Shown here: piece after piece, positions 8,459 to 18,054 of the stretch
Layout of the letters: each line of letters opens with the position of its first letter
Numbering within the stretch: the first letter of the stretch is position 1
NCBI RefSeq assembly: GCF_041240605.1
Contig: NZ_CP162487.1
Span: 751,001-815,000, forward strand
Direction of reading: 5' to 3'
Length of the DNA: 64,000 nucleotides
Source: Xanthomonas sp. DAR 80977
GTDB lineage: Bacteria; Pseudomonadota; Gammaproteobacteria; Xanthomonadales; Xanthomonadaceae
Notes under the pieces: generated by a model
The model's database searches: none
The model's input: only the letters and a program-made list of their open reading frames with translations
Told to the model about the DNA's origin: nothing
Position numbers and translations under genes: made by a program

Positions 8459-11400
8459 TCACGAGAAGATGTCCGCGACGTAGCGGCCGTGCTCGCGTTC
8501 GATGCGGTCGGCCCAGGCGTTGGCGTCCTCGGCGCTGACGCCCATGCTGTCGCGGTAGATGCGCACGAAGGTGTCGCATACCGCGGGCGCCATGTGCTCA
8601 CCGTCGCCGCACACGAACACGGTGGCGCCTTGCTGGAACAGCGCCGACACCCGCTCGCGGTCCTCCCACATGCGGTGCTGGACGTAGGTCACGCCGTCCT
8701 GTGGCGCTTGCGAGAAGGCGAAGCGGACGTCGACCACGCCCATGTTCTGCCAGCGCTGCAATTCCTCCTTGTACAGGCAGTCGACGTCGGGATGGTCGAT
8801 GCCGAAGAACAACAAGGCTTCGCCGACCTCGCGTCCGCCCGCCTTCTGGATCGCGCGTTCCTGCAGGAAGCCATGGAACGGCGCGATGCCGCTGCCGGCG
8901 CAGACCAGGATGATCGGCGTGGCCGGATCCTCCGGCGGGTGGAAGCTCGCCTGCGAAGGCCGCACCGCCACCGCGACCGGCGCGCCTTCGCCAAGGCTGG
9001 CCAAATGGGTGGAGGCCACGCCGCGCCGCCGCCCGATCCCCGATAGCGCCGGCGCATCGAGCACGGCCACGGTCAGCGAACACTGCGTCGGGTCGCGCAA
9101 CGGCGAGGAGGAAATGGAGTATTGCCGCGCGCGCATGGCGGGAAGCGCGCCGAGAAAGGCACCCAGCGACAGTTCGCAGGCCGGGAACCGTTCCAGCAGG
9201 TCGAGCAGGCTGGTTTTCCTGGCGAGCACCTCGCCGGCATAGGCCGGTTCGGCCGCCAGCGCCTGCAGCGCGTCGCGGTCGGGCGGGCAGCGCGTGGCCG
9301 CGGCCAGTTGCGCCACCTGCGTGCGGGTCGCCGGTTGCGCCAGTTCCACGTAGTCGGTCAGCACGTCGGCCAGGGCGACCGGATAGCCGCTGGGCAGGCC
9401 GGATGCGGCGCCGGGCCGCTTGCCGATGACCACGTGGGTGTCGCTGGCCAGGCCGAATCGCCGCAGCACGCGTTCGACCTGCGCGGCGGAGTTGCGCGGC
9501 AGCACGGCGAGATAGTCGCCGGTGCGGTAGCGCATGCCCTCGGGCAGGGCGATCTCGATGTGGCGCTTGGAGCGTGCGAACGGCGCCGACATGTCGACCA
9601 GCTCGCGATTTTCGACGATGCGCCCCTGGTCCAGTTCGGTCAGCCGCAGCGCGCCGAGCCGCGCGGAGGGGACGATGTCCACCTCCAGCGTCTGCGCGGC
9701 CTGCTCCGTCGTCGCTTTTCCCAGCGCCTGGCCGAGCGCGGGCCACAGTCCGGCGTACCAGGCATCGAAACCGCCGAAGAAATCGCCGCCTGCGTCGGTT
9801 TCGCCGCGCGCCTTGAAACGTGCGGCGCCCGCCGCCGCGAATGCGGCATCCAGCCGCTTCGGGATCGCCTGGTAGGTGCGCGCCCACTGCCGGTTGCCGG
9901 AACCGAACACGGCGTAGCGCACGCCGGCCAGATCGCCGGCGGCCAGTCCTTCGATCCAGTCGAGGAAGCGGCGCGCATTGTCCGGCGGCTGGCCTTCGTA
10001 GGAGGAGGCGGCCACGACCACGGCGCCGTCGCGCGGCAAGCGGCCGGCGTAGTCGTCCAGCGGCGCCACGAGCGGCGCATAGCCCTGTGCCGCCGCGTCG
10101 GCGCCGATCCGCTGCGCGAACGCTTCGCACGAGCCGGAATTGCCGCCGTACAGCACCAGCAGCGGCGTGCCCGGCGGCGTGCTGCCCGCGGCCGGGGTCG
10201 TGGCCGGCGCCAGGGCTTTCTGCGGGGCGGACGGCACTGCGCTGCGCCGGCGCAGTGCGACGTCGCCGCGCCGGCGCGCACGGATGCGCAAGCCCTCCGG
10301 CTTCAAGGTCAGCGTTTCCGCCACCTCGAGTTGATAGTTCGGATCGACCTGTTCCAGTTCGAACCGTTGCAGGATCATCGTCAGCACCAGTTGCGCCTCC
10401 TGCATTGCGAAGCCGCGCCCGATGCAGGCGCGCGCGCCGTTGCCGAACGGTTTCCAGGCGTTGGGCGGGAGCCGTTCGGCCGCTTCGGGCGCGAAGCGCT
10501 CCGGCCGGAACGTTTCCGGATCCGCCCATACGCCCGGGTCGCGGTGCAGGCCGGGAATCAGCACCAGCAGCGTGTCCTGCGGCGTGATCGCATAGCGGCC
10601 GGCCAGTGTCGTGGTTTCGCGCGCGGCGACCGCGAAGGCCGGGGCGGTGGGCCACAGCCGCAGGGTTTCCTGCAGGACCTGCTCGATGTAGCGCAGCTTG
10701 GCCAGGTCCTCGACCTGCGGCGGCCGCGTGCCCAGCGCTGCGTCCACCGCCTGGCGCGCGCGCCATCGCCGCTGGATTGCGCAGCAGCAGATACAGCGCG
10801 AACGACAGCAGGCCGCTGGTCGTCTCGTGGCCGGCGATCAGGAAGGTCACCATCTGGTAGCGGATGTTCTCGTCCGACAGCGCCTCGCCGGTCGCCTGGT
10901 CGCGTCCGTACAGCATCAGGTTGAGCAGGTCGTCGCGCGAGGCCGCCTCCGGGTCGGCCCTGCGTTCGGCGATCAAGGTGTCGGCGACGCTGCGGATCAT
11001 CGCCAGGTCGGCCTCGTAGCGGCGCCGGCCGGGCGCCAGCAGGCGATTGGCGATGTCGGGCCGGCGCGCGCGCGATCCGGCCTCGGCCAACGCGCCCACC
11101 ATCGCCGCGACGAAGGGATGCATCTCGTTCTGGTAGAAGCTGTTGAAGCGGTAGTCGAAGGCGCACAGCGCGATCGTGTCCAGCGTCAGCCGGGTCATGT
11201 TGTCGGCCACGTCGATGACCGCGTCCGGTCCGAACCGTTCCCAGCGCTGCAGCATCTGTTCGGCGATGTCCTCCATGCGCCCGAACATCGCGCGCACGCC
11301 GATCGGACCGAACGCGGGCATCAGCAGCCGGTGCGCCTTGGCCCAGTTGGGTTCGTCGTTGTAGGCGGTGAACAGGCCGTCGCCGCCGAGGTCGCGCAGC

Positions 11401-11630
11401 GATTGCAGCGGCCGGTGCAGCTTCTTCTCGAAGCGGGTCTCGTCGCAGACCTCGTCCACCAGTTCCTGTCCGCTCAGCACGGTCAGCGACAGCGGGCCGC
11501 TGTTCAGGCGAAAGATCGGGCCGTGCGCCTTGGCGAGCCGCATCAGGCTCTGCACCGGCGCATCGCCATCGAGATGGTGGAAATTGCCGAGCAGCGGCAG
11601 CGAACGCGGTTGCGGGATTGTCTGCGTCAT
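8459..11630 (-). pseudogene. CYP102-type cytochrome P450 / NADPH-P450 reductase fusion, frameshifted
   Basis: Together two frames encode a self-sufficient P450 of the P450-BM3 class, about 1056 residues versus 1049 for BM3. Frame one (from ATG 11630, AGGAAGG upstream) gives the first ~288 residues to the I-helix AGHETTSG and LLRNPAAMARA. Frame two gives QETLRLWP, the haem-ligand loop FGNGARACIGRGF, an FMN flavodoxin domain (YGGNSGSCEAFAQRIG), FAD motif RQYSISSSP and NADPH motif CAGSGIAPFHG, ending at 8459. The switch falls in a GC dinucleotide run at about 10754-10763, equivalent to losing 2 or gaining 1 base. BM3 enzymes hydroxylate fatty acids. Either the gene is inactive or the run was misread during sequencing. 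Confidence 0.85.
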
Positions 11631-12334
11631 GGGGTGCCTTCCTGGGAAGTGCGCGGCGTGGCGACCGGCGCGGGACCGGCGTCGCGGTGCGGGGGATGCA
11701 GCAGGGTGGCGAGGACGGTGTCGACCAGCCGCGCGCGGGCCTGGCTCGGCGCGATCTCCGGCGCCAGCCGCGCCAGCAATTGCGGGAATTCCGGCGGCTG
11801 GCTCAGCATGCTGTTCAGCAGCACGAAGAACAGCGCCGGATGCGTCGCCTTCACGATGCCGGCCTCGATCCCGGCAAGGATCAGCGCATGGCCGGCCTCA
11901 TAGGCCGGTCGCAGCAACTGCTCGGCGACGACGGCGGCGCGCTCGGGACGTTCCGACATCACGCGCGCGACGAAGTCGCGTACCGCTGGGTTGGCCTCGT
12001 AGAACGCGGCCATGATCAGGATGGCGTCCGTCAGCCGTTCGTGCAGCGGGCGCTGGTCGTGGTGGGTCAGGTGCGCCATGGCCGCGAGCCGCGGGGTCGC
12101 GTCCTGCGCAAGCTGGTTCACGCAGGCATTCCACAGTTCGGCCTTGCTGCCGAAATGCACGCGCACCAGGTTCGGGCTTACCCCTGCGGCGGCGGCGATG
12201 GTGCGGATATCGGCCCGCTCGAAGCCGTAGCGGGCGAAGCCGCCGGTGGCCGCCGACAGCAGCGCCTGGCGGCCGTCGGCCTGGTCCTTGCCTGGTGGGC
12301 GGCCGCGGGGTCGCGGGGGTGGCCTTGCCGCCAT
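11627..12334 (-). CDS. TetR family regulator coupled to the P450 gene (BM3R1-like position)
   Basis: A 235-aa TetR protein. A Pro/Arg-rich N-terminal lead (MAARPPPRPRGRPPGK) precedes the HTH at about residues 25-70 (ADIRTIAAAAGVSPNLVRVH, then FGSKAELW). The C-terminal domain is of the TetR_C type. The stop overlaps the P450 start as ATGA, so the repressor is translated just before the P450 from one message. This matches the arrangement in Bacillus megaterium, where the TetR-type BM3R1 gene precedes P450-BM3 and represses both. The ATG at 12334 was chosen because it gives the compact family start; upstream in-frame sequence is not TetR-like. Confidence 0.86.
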   Translation of the reverse strand: MAARPPPRPRGRPPGKDQADGRQALLSAATGGFARYGFERADIRTIAAAAGVSPNLVRVHFGSKAELWNACVNQLAQDATPRLAAMAHLTHHDQRPLHERLTDAILIMAAFYEANPAVRDFVARVMSERPERAAVVAEQLLRPAYEAGHALILAGIEAGIVKATHPALFFVLLNSMLSQPPEFPQLLARLAPEIAPSQARARLVDTVLATLLHPPHRDAGPAPVATPRTSQEGTP

Positions 12335-12350
12335 GGTCGGTATCCCTGCA

Positions 12351-12372
12351 TAAATGTTCATTTGTACATTTA
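12351..12372. promoter_or_regulatory. 22-bp inverted repeat upstream of TetR-P450 operon
   Basis: TAAATGT and ACATTTA, 7-bp exact reverse complements, flank the 8-bp spacer TCATTTGT. The site starts 17 bp upstream of the TetR start at 12334 and is AT-rich in a GC-rich context. It is a plausible autoregulatory operator for the TetR protein; this rests on symmetry and position only. Confidence 0.6.
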
Positions 12373-12612
12373 ATGGCAGCCGGCGGTTTTTGCAAATCGA
12401 TCGTTCAGCAGGCAGAGCGTTTGCGCGGCCGCTGGCGCTGGCAGGGCATCGCTGCGTTGCCGCCCGAGGAGCGAACGTTGCGCGGCGCCACATGCTTCGC
12501 CTGCGCGTGCGGCGGGAGCGCAGGCGCCCGTCCACGCCGCGGGCTTTGTCCGATCGGCATGCAGCTCGGGCAGGGGCGCGCGGCCGCTATCGCGGTGCGG
12601 CGTGCAGGCGCT

Positions 12613-13917
12613 TCACTTCGGCGTGCCGAGCCCGCCGATGTTGACCATCGCCCGCAAGCCGATCACCAGCGCATTGTCCGGCGCGCGGCGCGCGGCGGGA
12701 TTGCCCAGGATGTCGGGATTGACGATGTACTGGACGTTCGGGACCAGGGACAGCGGCAACTGCGCGACGCGGTAGCTGTAGTTGAGCTCGAACAGGGTCT
12801 CGTTGCGCGAGATGTCCGGCGCCGCGCCGCGCTTGCGCAACAGGTCGTTCATGTAGCCCTGCTGGTCGGCGCTGAAACGGTAGTAGTTCGCGACGGCGCC
12901 GAAGCCGTCGCCCGGTCGCGATGCGAACGGGCCGCTGTAGTACAGGCCGGCGGTGACCTGCAGGTCGTACACCTGGCGCGCATCCAGCGGCGCGGCGATG
13001 TTGCCGAACGCGACCAGCATGCGCTTGCCGGCCATGCCCTGCGGCCGGTAGAGCGCGCGTTCGCCCATCACATAGGTGCCCCAGCGACCGCCGTCGTACA
13101 TGCGCGCCGGCCCGCCCACCAGGCCGCGCAATCCGCCGCTCCGGTTGTGGCGCAGGGCGCTGTAGTCGGCCGAGTTGTACCAGACGCCGGCCACGTAGCG
13201 CGGTGCGCCGCGGCCGAGCGCGGGGTCGGGCTCGTAGCCGACCTCCAGGGTGCCGAGCACGCCGCTGCTGTCGGCGGTGCTCCAGTCCAGGCCATCGTTG
13301 TTCTTGCGTTGCGGATTGAGTTCGAACGCGCCCACCGACACATAGGTCGCGGCGGGTTTGTAGCGCAGCTTCGCGCCCCAGTTGACGTACGGAAAGCCGA
13401 CGAAGCCGCCGTCGGCCTGGCTCAGCTGGAACGGGCAATCGGATGCGCCGACGAAGCGGCAGCCGTAGCGGCTGCGCGCGAATTGCCAGGTGGTGTTCAT
13501 GCGCCCGGCGACGAGCTGCCAGCGGCCATCGGCGAACGCCTGTTCCCAGGTCAGCTGCGCCAGTTGCGCCTGCTGCTGCTGGTACCAGTAGCCCTGCACC
13601 TTGACGTTGTTGCCGATCTGGCGCTGCGACAGGCTGTTGCCGTAGTACCAGGCGCCGGTCGCGTGCAGCGTGGCGCCGGGGATGCCGAACAGGCGCTGCA
13701 GATCCAGGTCGGCGCCGGCGACCACGCCGCCGGCATTGCGATCGCCGCGCGACAGGCCGCCGGCGGCGTTGCGCGCATAGTCGTTGGACCAGACGAAACG
13801 CGGCGCGATGCCGTGGTCGTCCAGCCATTGTTCGGTGTCGGCGGCGATGGCGCTGCCGGAAAGCGTGGCCGAAGCGGCCAGTGCGAGGAACGGGACGAAG
13901 GACACGGATCGGGACAT
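12613..13917 (-). CDS. carbohydrate porin, OprB family
   Basis: A 434-aa outer-membrane beta-barrel. The ATG at 13917 gives a Sec signal peptide (MSRSVSFVPFLALAASATLS, cleavage after AIA near residue 24). The mature part has alternating strands and OprB-type motifs: the early WLDDHGI-x-PRFVWSND, GADLDLQRLFGIPGATLHAT, and repeated ELNYSYRVAQLPLSLVPNVQ near the end. OprB porins let sugars diffuse through the outer membrane. Here it lies downstream of a DapA-family lyase and an MFS transporter on the same strand, so it may admit the substrate of that pathway. A longer frame runs upstream but has no signal sequence. Confidence 0.87.
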   Translation of the reverse strand: MSRSVSFVPFLALAASATLSGSAIAADTEQWLDDHGIAPRFVWSNDYARNAAGGLSRGDRNAGGVVAGADLDLQRLFGIPGATLHATGAWYYGNSLSQRQIGNNVKVQGYWYQQQQAQLAQLTWEQAFADGRWQLVAGRMNTTWQFARSRYGCRFVGASDCPFQLSQADGGFVGFPYVNWGAKLRYKPAATYVSVGAFELNPQRKNNDGLDWSTADSSGVLGTLEVGYEPDPALGRGAPRYVAGVWYNSADYSALRHNRSGGLRGLVGGPARMYDGGRWGTYVMGERALYRPQGMAGKRMLVAFGNIAAPLDARQVYDLQVTAGLYYSGPFASRPGDGFGAVANYYRFSADQQGYMNDLLRKRGAAPDISRNETLFELNYSYRVAQLPLSLVPNVQYIVNPDILGNPAARRAPDNALVIGLRAMVNIGGLGTPK

Positions 13918-14151
13918 GGGACGCAGGCTCCACGGACGAGGCGATGCACTCGGCGGACGTGCGCGGCGGGTGCGCGGCGTCGCGGCAGTGCGCGAAGGGA
14001 AGACACCTTCCGGTCGTGGAGCCGCAGGACAGCGTCGCGTCCGTCGGCGACGGACACGGCATGTGCGCAGGCCTGTGGGGGGACCGGCAGAAGAAACGGT
14101 GGCAGGACAACCGCGTTCCGCGGCGCCGATGCGCGAGCCATCGCCGCAGCG

Positions 14152-14179
14152 GATGGGCCGCGCCGCGGCGCGGCCCATC
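14152..14179. repeat. 13-bp perfect inverted repeat (hairpin) between lyase and porin genes
   Basis: GATGGGCCGCGCC and GGCGCGGCCCATC pair perfectly around a GC loop. It lies 36 bp past the end of the DapA-family gene in the direction of transcription and about 235 bp before the porin start. No T run follows on the minus strand, so it may be an mRNA-stabilising or attenuating hairpin instead of a simple terminator. Confidence 0.6.
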
Positions 14180-14215
14180 GAACTGGATCGGACCAGCGGG
14201 ATCAGACCACGTCGG

Positions 14216-15145
14216 TCAGGCCACCTTGCCGAGGCCGGCGGCGGCCATCGCGTCGGCGATTTCCTTGTCGGCGCCTTCGGCCAGCGGCAGCAGCGGCGAA
14301 CGCACCGTGGCGTGATCGAGCAGGCCGCGCGCGGCCAGCGCCCACTTCAGCGCCACCGAGCCTTCCATGTGCGAGCCGCGGTGGTAGACGTTCCTGGTCA
14401 CCGGCAGCAGGCGGTCGTGCAGCGCGCGCGCCTTGGCGTAGTCCTTGGCCTTGCCGGCGGCGATCATCTCGATCAACGGTTCCGGCGCGATGCAGCCGTA
14501 GCCCACCAACGCACCGTCCACGTCGAACATGGTGTGCAGCAGGTATTCGTCGTGGCAGGTCAGCACCGGCACGTGCGGGCGTTCCTTGCGGAACACCGGG
14601 ATCTCGGTGTCCCAGCGCTTCATGTTGCGCACGCCGTTCTTCATCGCGATCACGCCCGGCAGCGCGGCGATCTCCAGCAGCGTTTCCAGGTTGTAGGTGG
14701 CCTTGGTCACGTCCGGGTACTGGAACAGGATCATCGGCAGGCCGCTGGCCTCGTGGATGGCCTTGTAGCGGTCCTGCGGCGCGCCCTTCTGGTAGCCGAA
14801 GCGCAGCCAGCCGTGCGAGGGATAGATCAGCCCCGCCGAGGCGCCGGCGGCGACGGCGCGCTTGGCTTCGTCGGCGGCCACCCGGGTGCCTTCCAGGGTG
14901 ATGCCGGCGATGATCGGGATGCGCGCGTCGACGGCATCGCGGAACGCCTCGATCACCTTGGCCTGCTCGTCGCGCTCCAGGAAAGTGCCTTCGCCGGCGT
15001 GGCCGAGCACGGTCAGGCCCTTGACGCCCTCGATGCCTCCCAGCCACTTGCCGATGCGCTTGATCGCGGGATAGTCGACGGCGCCGTCGCGGGTGAACGG
15101 GGTGACCGGCGCGGGGACCAGGCCTTTCAGGTCGATGTTGCTCAT
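14216..15145 (-). CDS. dihydrodipicolinate synthase family protein (DapA-like aldolase/dehydratase)
   Basis: A 309-aa class I aldolase of the DapA/NAL superfamily. The Schiff-base lysine is Lys169 in GVIAMKNG and the catalytic tyrosine is Tyr143 in LFQYPDVT. The usual GTTGE motif reads GHAGE (residues 48-52), so the paired threonines of true DapA are replaced by His-Ala, arguing against lysine biosynthesis. Relatives in this superfamily act on 2-keto-3-deoxy sugar acids, sialic acid or hydroxyproline derivatives. Context (IclR regulator, MFS carrier, porin) supports a catabolic enzyme for a small acid or sugar acid. The precise substrate is not known. Confidence 0.85.
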   Translation of the reverse strand: MSNIDLKGLVPAPVTPFTRDGAVDYPAIKRIGKWLGGIEGVKGLTVLGHAGEGTFLERDEQAKVIEAFRDAVDARIPIIAGITLEGTRVAADEAKRAVAAGASAGLIYPSHGWLRFGYQKGAPQDRYKAIHEASGLPMILFQYPDVTKATYNLETLLEIAALPGVIAMKNGVRNMKRWDTEIPVFRKERPHVPVLTCHDEYLLHTMFDVDGALVGYGCIAPEPLIEMIAAGKAKDYAKARALHDRLLPVTRNVYHRGSHMEGSVALKWALAARGLLDHATVRSPLLPLAEGADKEIADAMAAAGLGKVA

Positions 15146-15266
15146 GCTGTGTTTCCTCTTCTTCGGATCAACCGGGGATGGAGTCGAACGCGGGGTCCGA
15201 CGTGGGGTGGTGCGAATGGACGACGCGCGCTGGCCTGCGTGGCCGCGGCGTTGGCAGGCCCTGGAC

Positions 15267-16670
15267 TCAGGGCGAGAGTTCTTCCAGCGATCTGCCCTTG
15301 GTTTCCAGCGCGCACAGCAGCGTCACCGCCGCGCCGGCCAGCAGCACCGCGGCGAAGGCGACGAACACGTAGCGCAGGCCGATGCCGGCGATGACCGCGC
15401 CGACCACCAGCGGGCCGCTGGCCGAGCCCAGGCGCAGCCAGGCGCTGCCCAGTCCGGTGCCGATGGCGCGGATGCGGGTGGGATAGAGCTCGGCCGAATA
15501 CAGGTACAGCGAGAAGGTGATGGTCTGCACCGCGGCATAGCCCAGCGCCGCGAACACCAGCACCTGCAGTGCCGAGGTGCCGCCCAGCATCGCCAGCGCC
15601 AGCAGCGGGATGCTGCCGGCGGCGAAGGCGAGGACGTACCAGCGCTTGCGTCCGACCTTGTCGATCGACAGCGCGCACACCACCGCGGCGGCGACCCCGG
15701 CCAGCGAGGTGAGGAAGCCGTAGGCGATGCTCTGCTGCAGCGACAGCCCGAAATGCTGGCGGTACAGCGTCGGCAGCCAGGTGATGAGGCCGTTGGCCAC
15801 CAGGTAGGAGCAGAACCACAGGCACCAGATCACCAGGGTGCGCTTGAGATAGAGGCTGCCGAACAGTTCGCGCCAGTCCGAGGCTTGCGCCTTGGGCAGC
15901 GCATTGCGGTCGAACGCCGGCGCCGGCAACGGGCCGTGGCGGCGCTCGGCGCTGCGCTCCAGTTCGGACACGATCGCGTCGGCCTGGGCGTAGCGGCCCT
16001 TGGAGGCCAGCCAGCGCGGCGATTCGAACATGAAGAAGCGCAGCGGGATCATGATCGCGGCGGGGATCAGCCCGACCATGAACATCGCCTTCCAGCCGTA
16101 GGCCGGCACCAGGAAGTAGCCGATGCCGCCGGCGGCGACCAGGCCGAGCAGGAACATCACCTCGTACAGCAGGAAGAAGCGGCCGCGCTTCTTCGATCCG
16201 ATCAGCTCGTTGATGTAGGCGCTGGCCACCGGCACTTCGCCGCCGGTGCCGATGCCCTGGACGAAGCGGAACGCCATCATCGCCGCGGCGCCGCCGGCGA
16301 ACAGGCAGGCGACGTCCATCGACACGAACAGCAGGATGGTGAACAGCAGCACGTGCAGGCGGCCGACGCGCTCGGCCAGCCAGCCGAAGAACACCGAGCC
16401 GAGCAACTGGCCCAGGTAGCCGGCCGACAGGATCATGCCGATCTGCGCCGGCGACAGGCTCCACTCCTTGGCCAGCACCGGCATCGCGTAGGCGATGGCG
16501 ATCACCGTATAGCCGTCGAAGAAGGTGGCCGCGCCGACGATGTTGCGCGCCCACCACACCTGGCGGGTGATGGGCAGGCGTTCGAGCCGGGCGCCGATCT
16601 CCGCCTGCGCCTCGGCGGGCGGCAGCGTACGGGCGGTGGCGGCGTTGGCGGTGGTGGTGGGCATGAGCAT
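15267..16670 (-). CDS. MFS transporter (sugar / metabolite:H+ symporter family)
   Basis: A 467-aa inner-membrane carrier with 12 predicted helices and a hydrophilic centre. Sugar-porter style motifs are visible: FFDGYTVIAIAYAMP in helix 1, FFGWLAERVGR after helix 2, GIGTGGEVPVASAYINE in helix 4, KKRGRF, ESPRWLASKGR before the central loop, DKVGRKRW in the second half, and the closing ETKGRSLEEL. Such proteins import sugars, aromatic acids or sugar acids with protons. It lies between the IclR regulator and the DapA-like lyase on the same strand. An ATG two codons downstream (16664) is an equally possible start. Confidence 0.87.
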   Translation of the reverse strand: MLMPTTTANAATARTLPPAEAQAEIGARLERLPITRQVWWARNIVGAATFFDGYTVIAIAYAMPVLAKEWSLSPAQIGMILSAGYLGQLLGSVFFGWLAERVGRLHVLLFTILLFVSMDVACLFAGGAAAMMAFRFVQGIGTGGEVPVASAYINELIGSKKRGRFFLLYEVMFLLGLVAAGGIGYFLVPAYGWKAMFMVGLIPAAIMIPLRFFMFESPRWLASKGRYAQADAIVSELERSAERRHGPLPAPAFDRNALPKAQASDWRELFGSLYLKRTLVIWCLWFCSYLVANGLITWLPTLYRQHFGLSLQQSIAYGFLTSLAGVAAAVVCALSIDKVGRKRWYVLAFAAGSIPLLALAMLGGTSALQVLVFAALGYAAVQTITFSLYLYSAELYPTRIRAIGTGLGSAWLRLGSASGPLVVGAVIAGIGLRYVFVAFAAVLLAGAAVTLLCALETKGRSLEELSP

Positions 16671-16768
16671 CGTTGCTGCCTCTCACAGGACAAGGAGAAC
16701 CCGGCGCAGGCGCCGGAGCGTCCACGAAGCGGTCGAAACACGGGGAACCGGGCGGATGCCCGGACGGA

Positions 16769-17623
16769 TCAGGTGCTGGGCGCGGTCACGGCGACGCTCC
16801 CGCTGGCCTGGATCGCGAACGCGATGTCCTTGGCCGCCAGCAGAGTGGGTTGCAGGGCGGTGCCCAGCAGTTCGTCGTGGCTGGTGCGCACCGACGGCGC
16901 GGCGACGCTGATCGCGCCGAGCGGGTAGTCGTCCGCATCCAGCACCGGCACCGCCAGCACGCGCAGTCCCTCGGTCAGCATCGAGTCGAGGATCACGTGG
17001 TTGTCGCGGCGGATGCGCTCGAAGGTGCGGAGCATGGCGGCGATCTCCGGCGCGTGCGGGGCCTCCACGTCCACCCCCGTCACCCGCGTCACTTCGGCCG
17101 GCGACAGGTGCGCGAGCATGGCCAGGCCGATCGCGGTGCGGGTGCTGGACACGGTGGTGCCGATGCGGATGTCCACGCCCAGCCGGGTGATGCCGGCGCG
17201 GACCCGTTCGATGTAGAGCACGTCGGGCCCTTGCAGCACCGCGAAGCTGGCCGCCTCGTTGACGTCGCTCACCAGCGCGCGCAGCAACGGTCGCACCACG
17301 CTGCGCAGGTCGCGGCGGGCGATGGCATGGAAGCCGAGGTCGAGCACTTTCAGGGTCAGGCGGAAGCGGCGGCTTTCGGGGAGGCGGTTCACGTAGCCCA
17401 GCTCGACCAGCGTGTTGAGCATGCGGAAGGTGGTTCCCGGGTCGAGCCTGGCCAGCGCCGCGATCTGGCTCAGCGACAGTTCCTCGTGCTCGGAGGAAAA
17501 CGCTTCGAGCACCCGGAAGCCCTTGGCCAGCGATTGCACGGTGCTGCGCAGCTTCTTGTCCGCCGCGTCGCCGCTGTCCTCGGCGGCGGCGTCCAACGCG
17601 CCTGTGGAGATGGTCTTGGTCAT
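16769..17623 (-). CDS. IclR family transcriptional regulator
   Basis: A 284-aa regulator. The winged helix lies at about residues 25-85 (SLAKGFRVLEAFSSEHEELS, then LARLDPGTTFRMLNTLVELG). The C-terminal IclR effector domain follows with LDLGFHAIARRDL, RVRAGITRLGVDIRIGT, GLAMLAHL, and LAVPVLDADDYPLGAISVA. Of two near ATGs, 17623 has AGGA at 8 nt while 17629 leaves only 3 nt, so 17623 is preferred. It heads a minus-strand group with the MFS, DapA-like and porin genes and probably controls them in response to a pathway acid. An inverted TTTCG repeat upstream is a candidate operator. Confidence 0.87.
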   Translation of the reverse strand: MTKTISTGALDAAAEDSGDAADKKLRSTVQSLAKGFRVLEAFSSEHEELSLSQIAALARLDPGTTFRMLNTLVELGYVNRLPESRRFRLTLKVLDLGFHAIARRDLRSVVRPLLRALVSDVNEAASFAVLQGPDVLYIERVRAGITRLGVDIRIGTTVSSTRTAIGLAMLAHLSPAEVTRVTGVDVEAPHAPEIAAMLRTFERIRRDNHVILDSMLTEGLRVLAVPVLDADDYPLGAISVAAPSVRTSHDELLGTALQPTLLAAKDIAFAIQASGSVAVTAPST

Positions 17624-18054
17624 CTGCATTTTCCTGGTGGCTGTCGTGCGTCGCCAGCTTGCCGAACCGGCTGGTGGGTGTCGCTTGACAAGCGTGTTTC
17701 GGATTGCGAAAATTATTTCGAAACTACGTGCCAAGATTCTTCCAGGCGCGCTTGCTGCGTCAAGTTGCGGCGCAACATGCGTGCTGGGCGCGGTGTCGCC
17801 GCGGGTGCGGTGGCGGCGTCGATACGATTGCTCGGCGTTCGACCATGGTGGCCAGGACCATCGCAATGGCGACCAGCGGCATGGCCGATCGCTAGCTTCC
17901 CAGTGCCGTGGCGGCGCCTCGTCCAGCGCGCGGCCTCCAATCCCTCGATCGCGACGCCACTGATTCCGGATCGTCATGTAGACGAACGTTGCCGCGATTT
18001 GCAGCGCAAGCATTGCTGGCAGACAACGGCGCGCGGCGGCGATTAGCGTGTTGC
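17624..18054. other. intergenic region between IclR and an unknown membrane-anchored gene
   Basis: This 431-bp stretch has no convincing coding frame. It separates divergently transcribed genes and so holds both promoters. On the plus strand TTGACA at 17685-17690 could be a -35 element. The segment 17697-17723 is AT-rich with inverted repeats. The rest (17724-18054) shows only GC-rich sequence with no recognisable element. Confidence 0.5.
17697..17723. promoter_or_regulatory. inverted TTTCG/CGAAA repeats, possible IclR operator
   Basis: TTTCG (17697-17701) and CGAAA (17707-17711) form an inverted repeat with a 5-bp spacer, followed four bases later by the palindrome TTTCGAAA (17716-17723). 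IclR-type regulators often bind short AT-rich palindromes in front of their own gene. This site lies 74-100 bp upstream of the IclR start. Assignment is by position and symmetry only. Confidence 0.4.

Noticed and set aside
8598..10750. Extension of the first P450 frame past the frameshift
   Set aside because: After about residue 288 it loses P450 similarity and becomes Arg/Ala/Gly-rich, while the true continuation is in the next frame.
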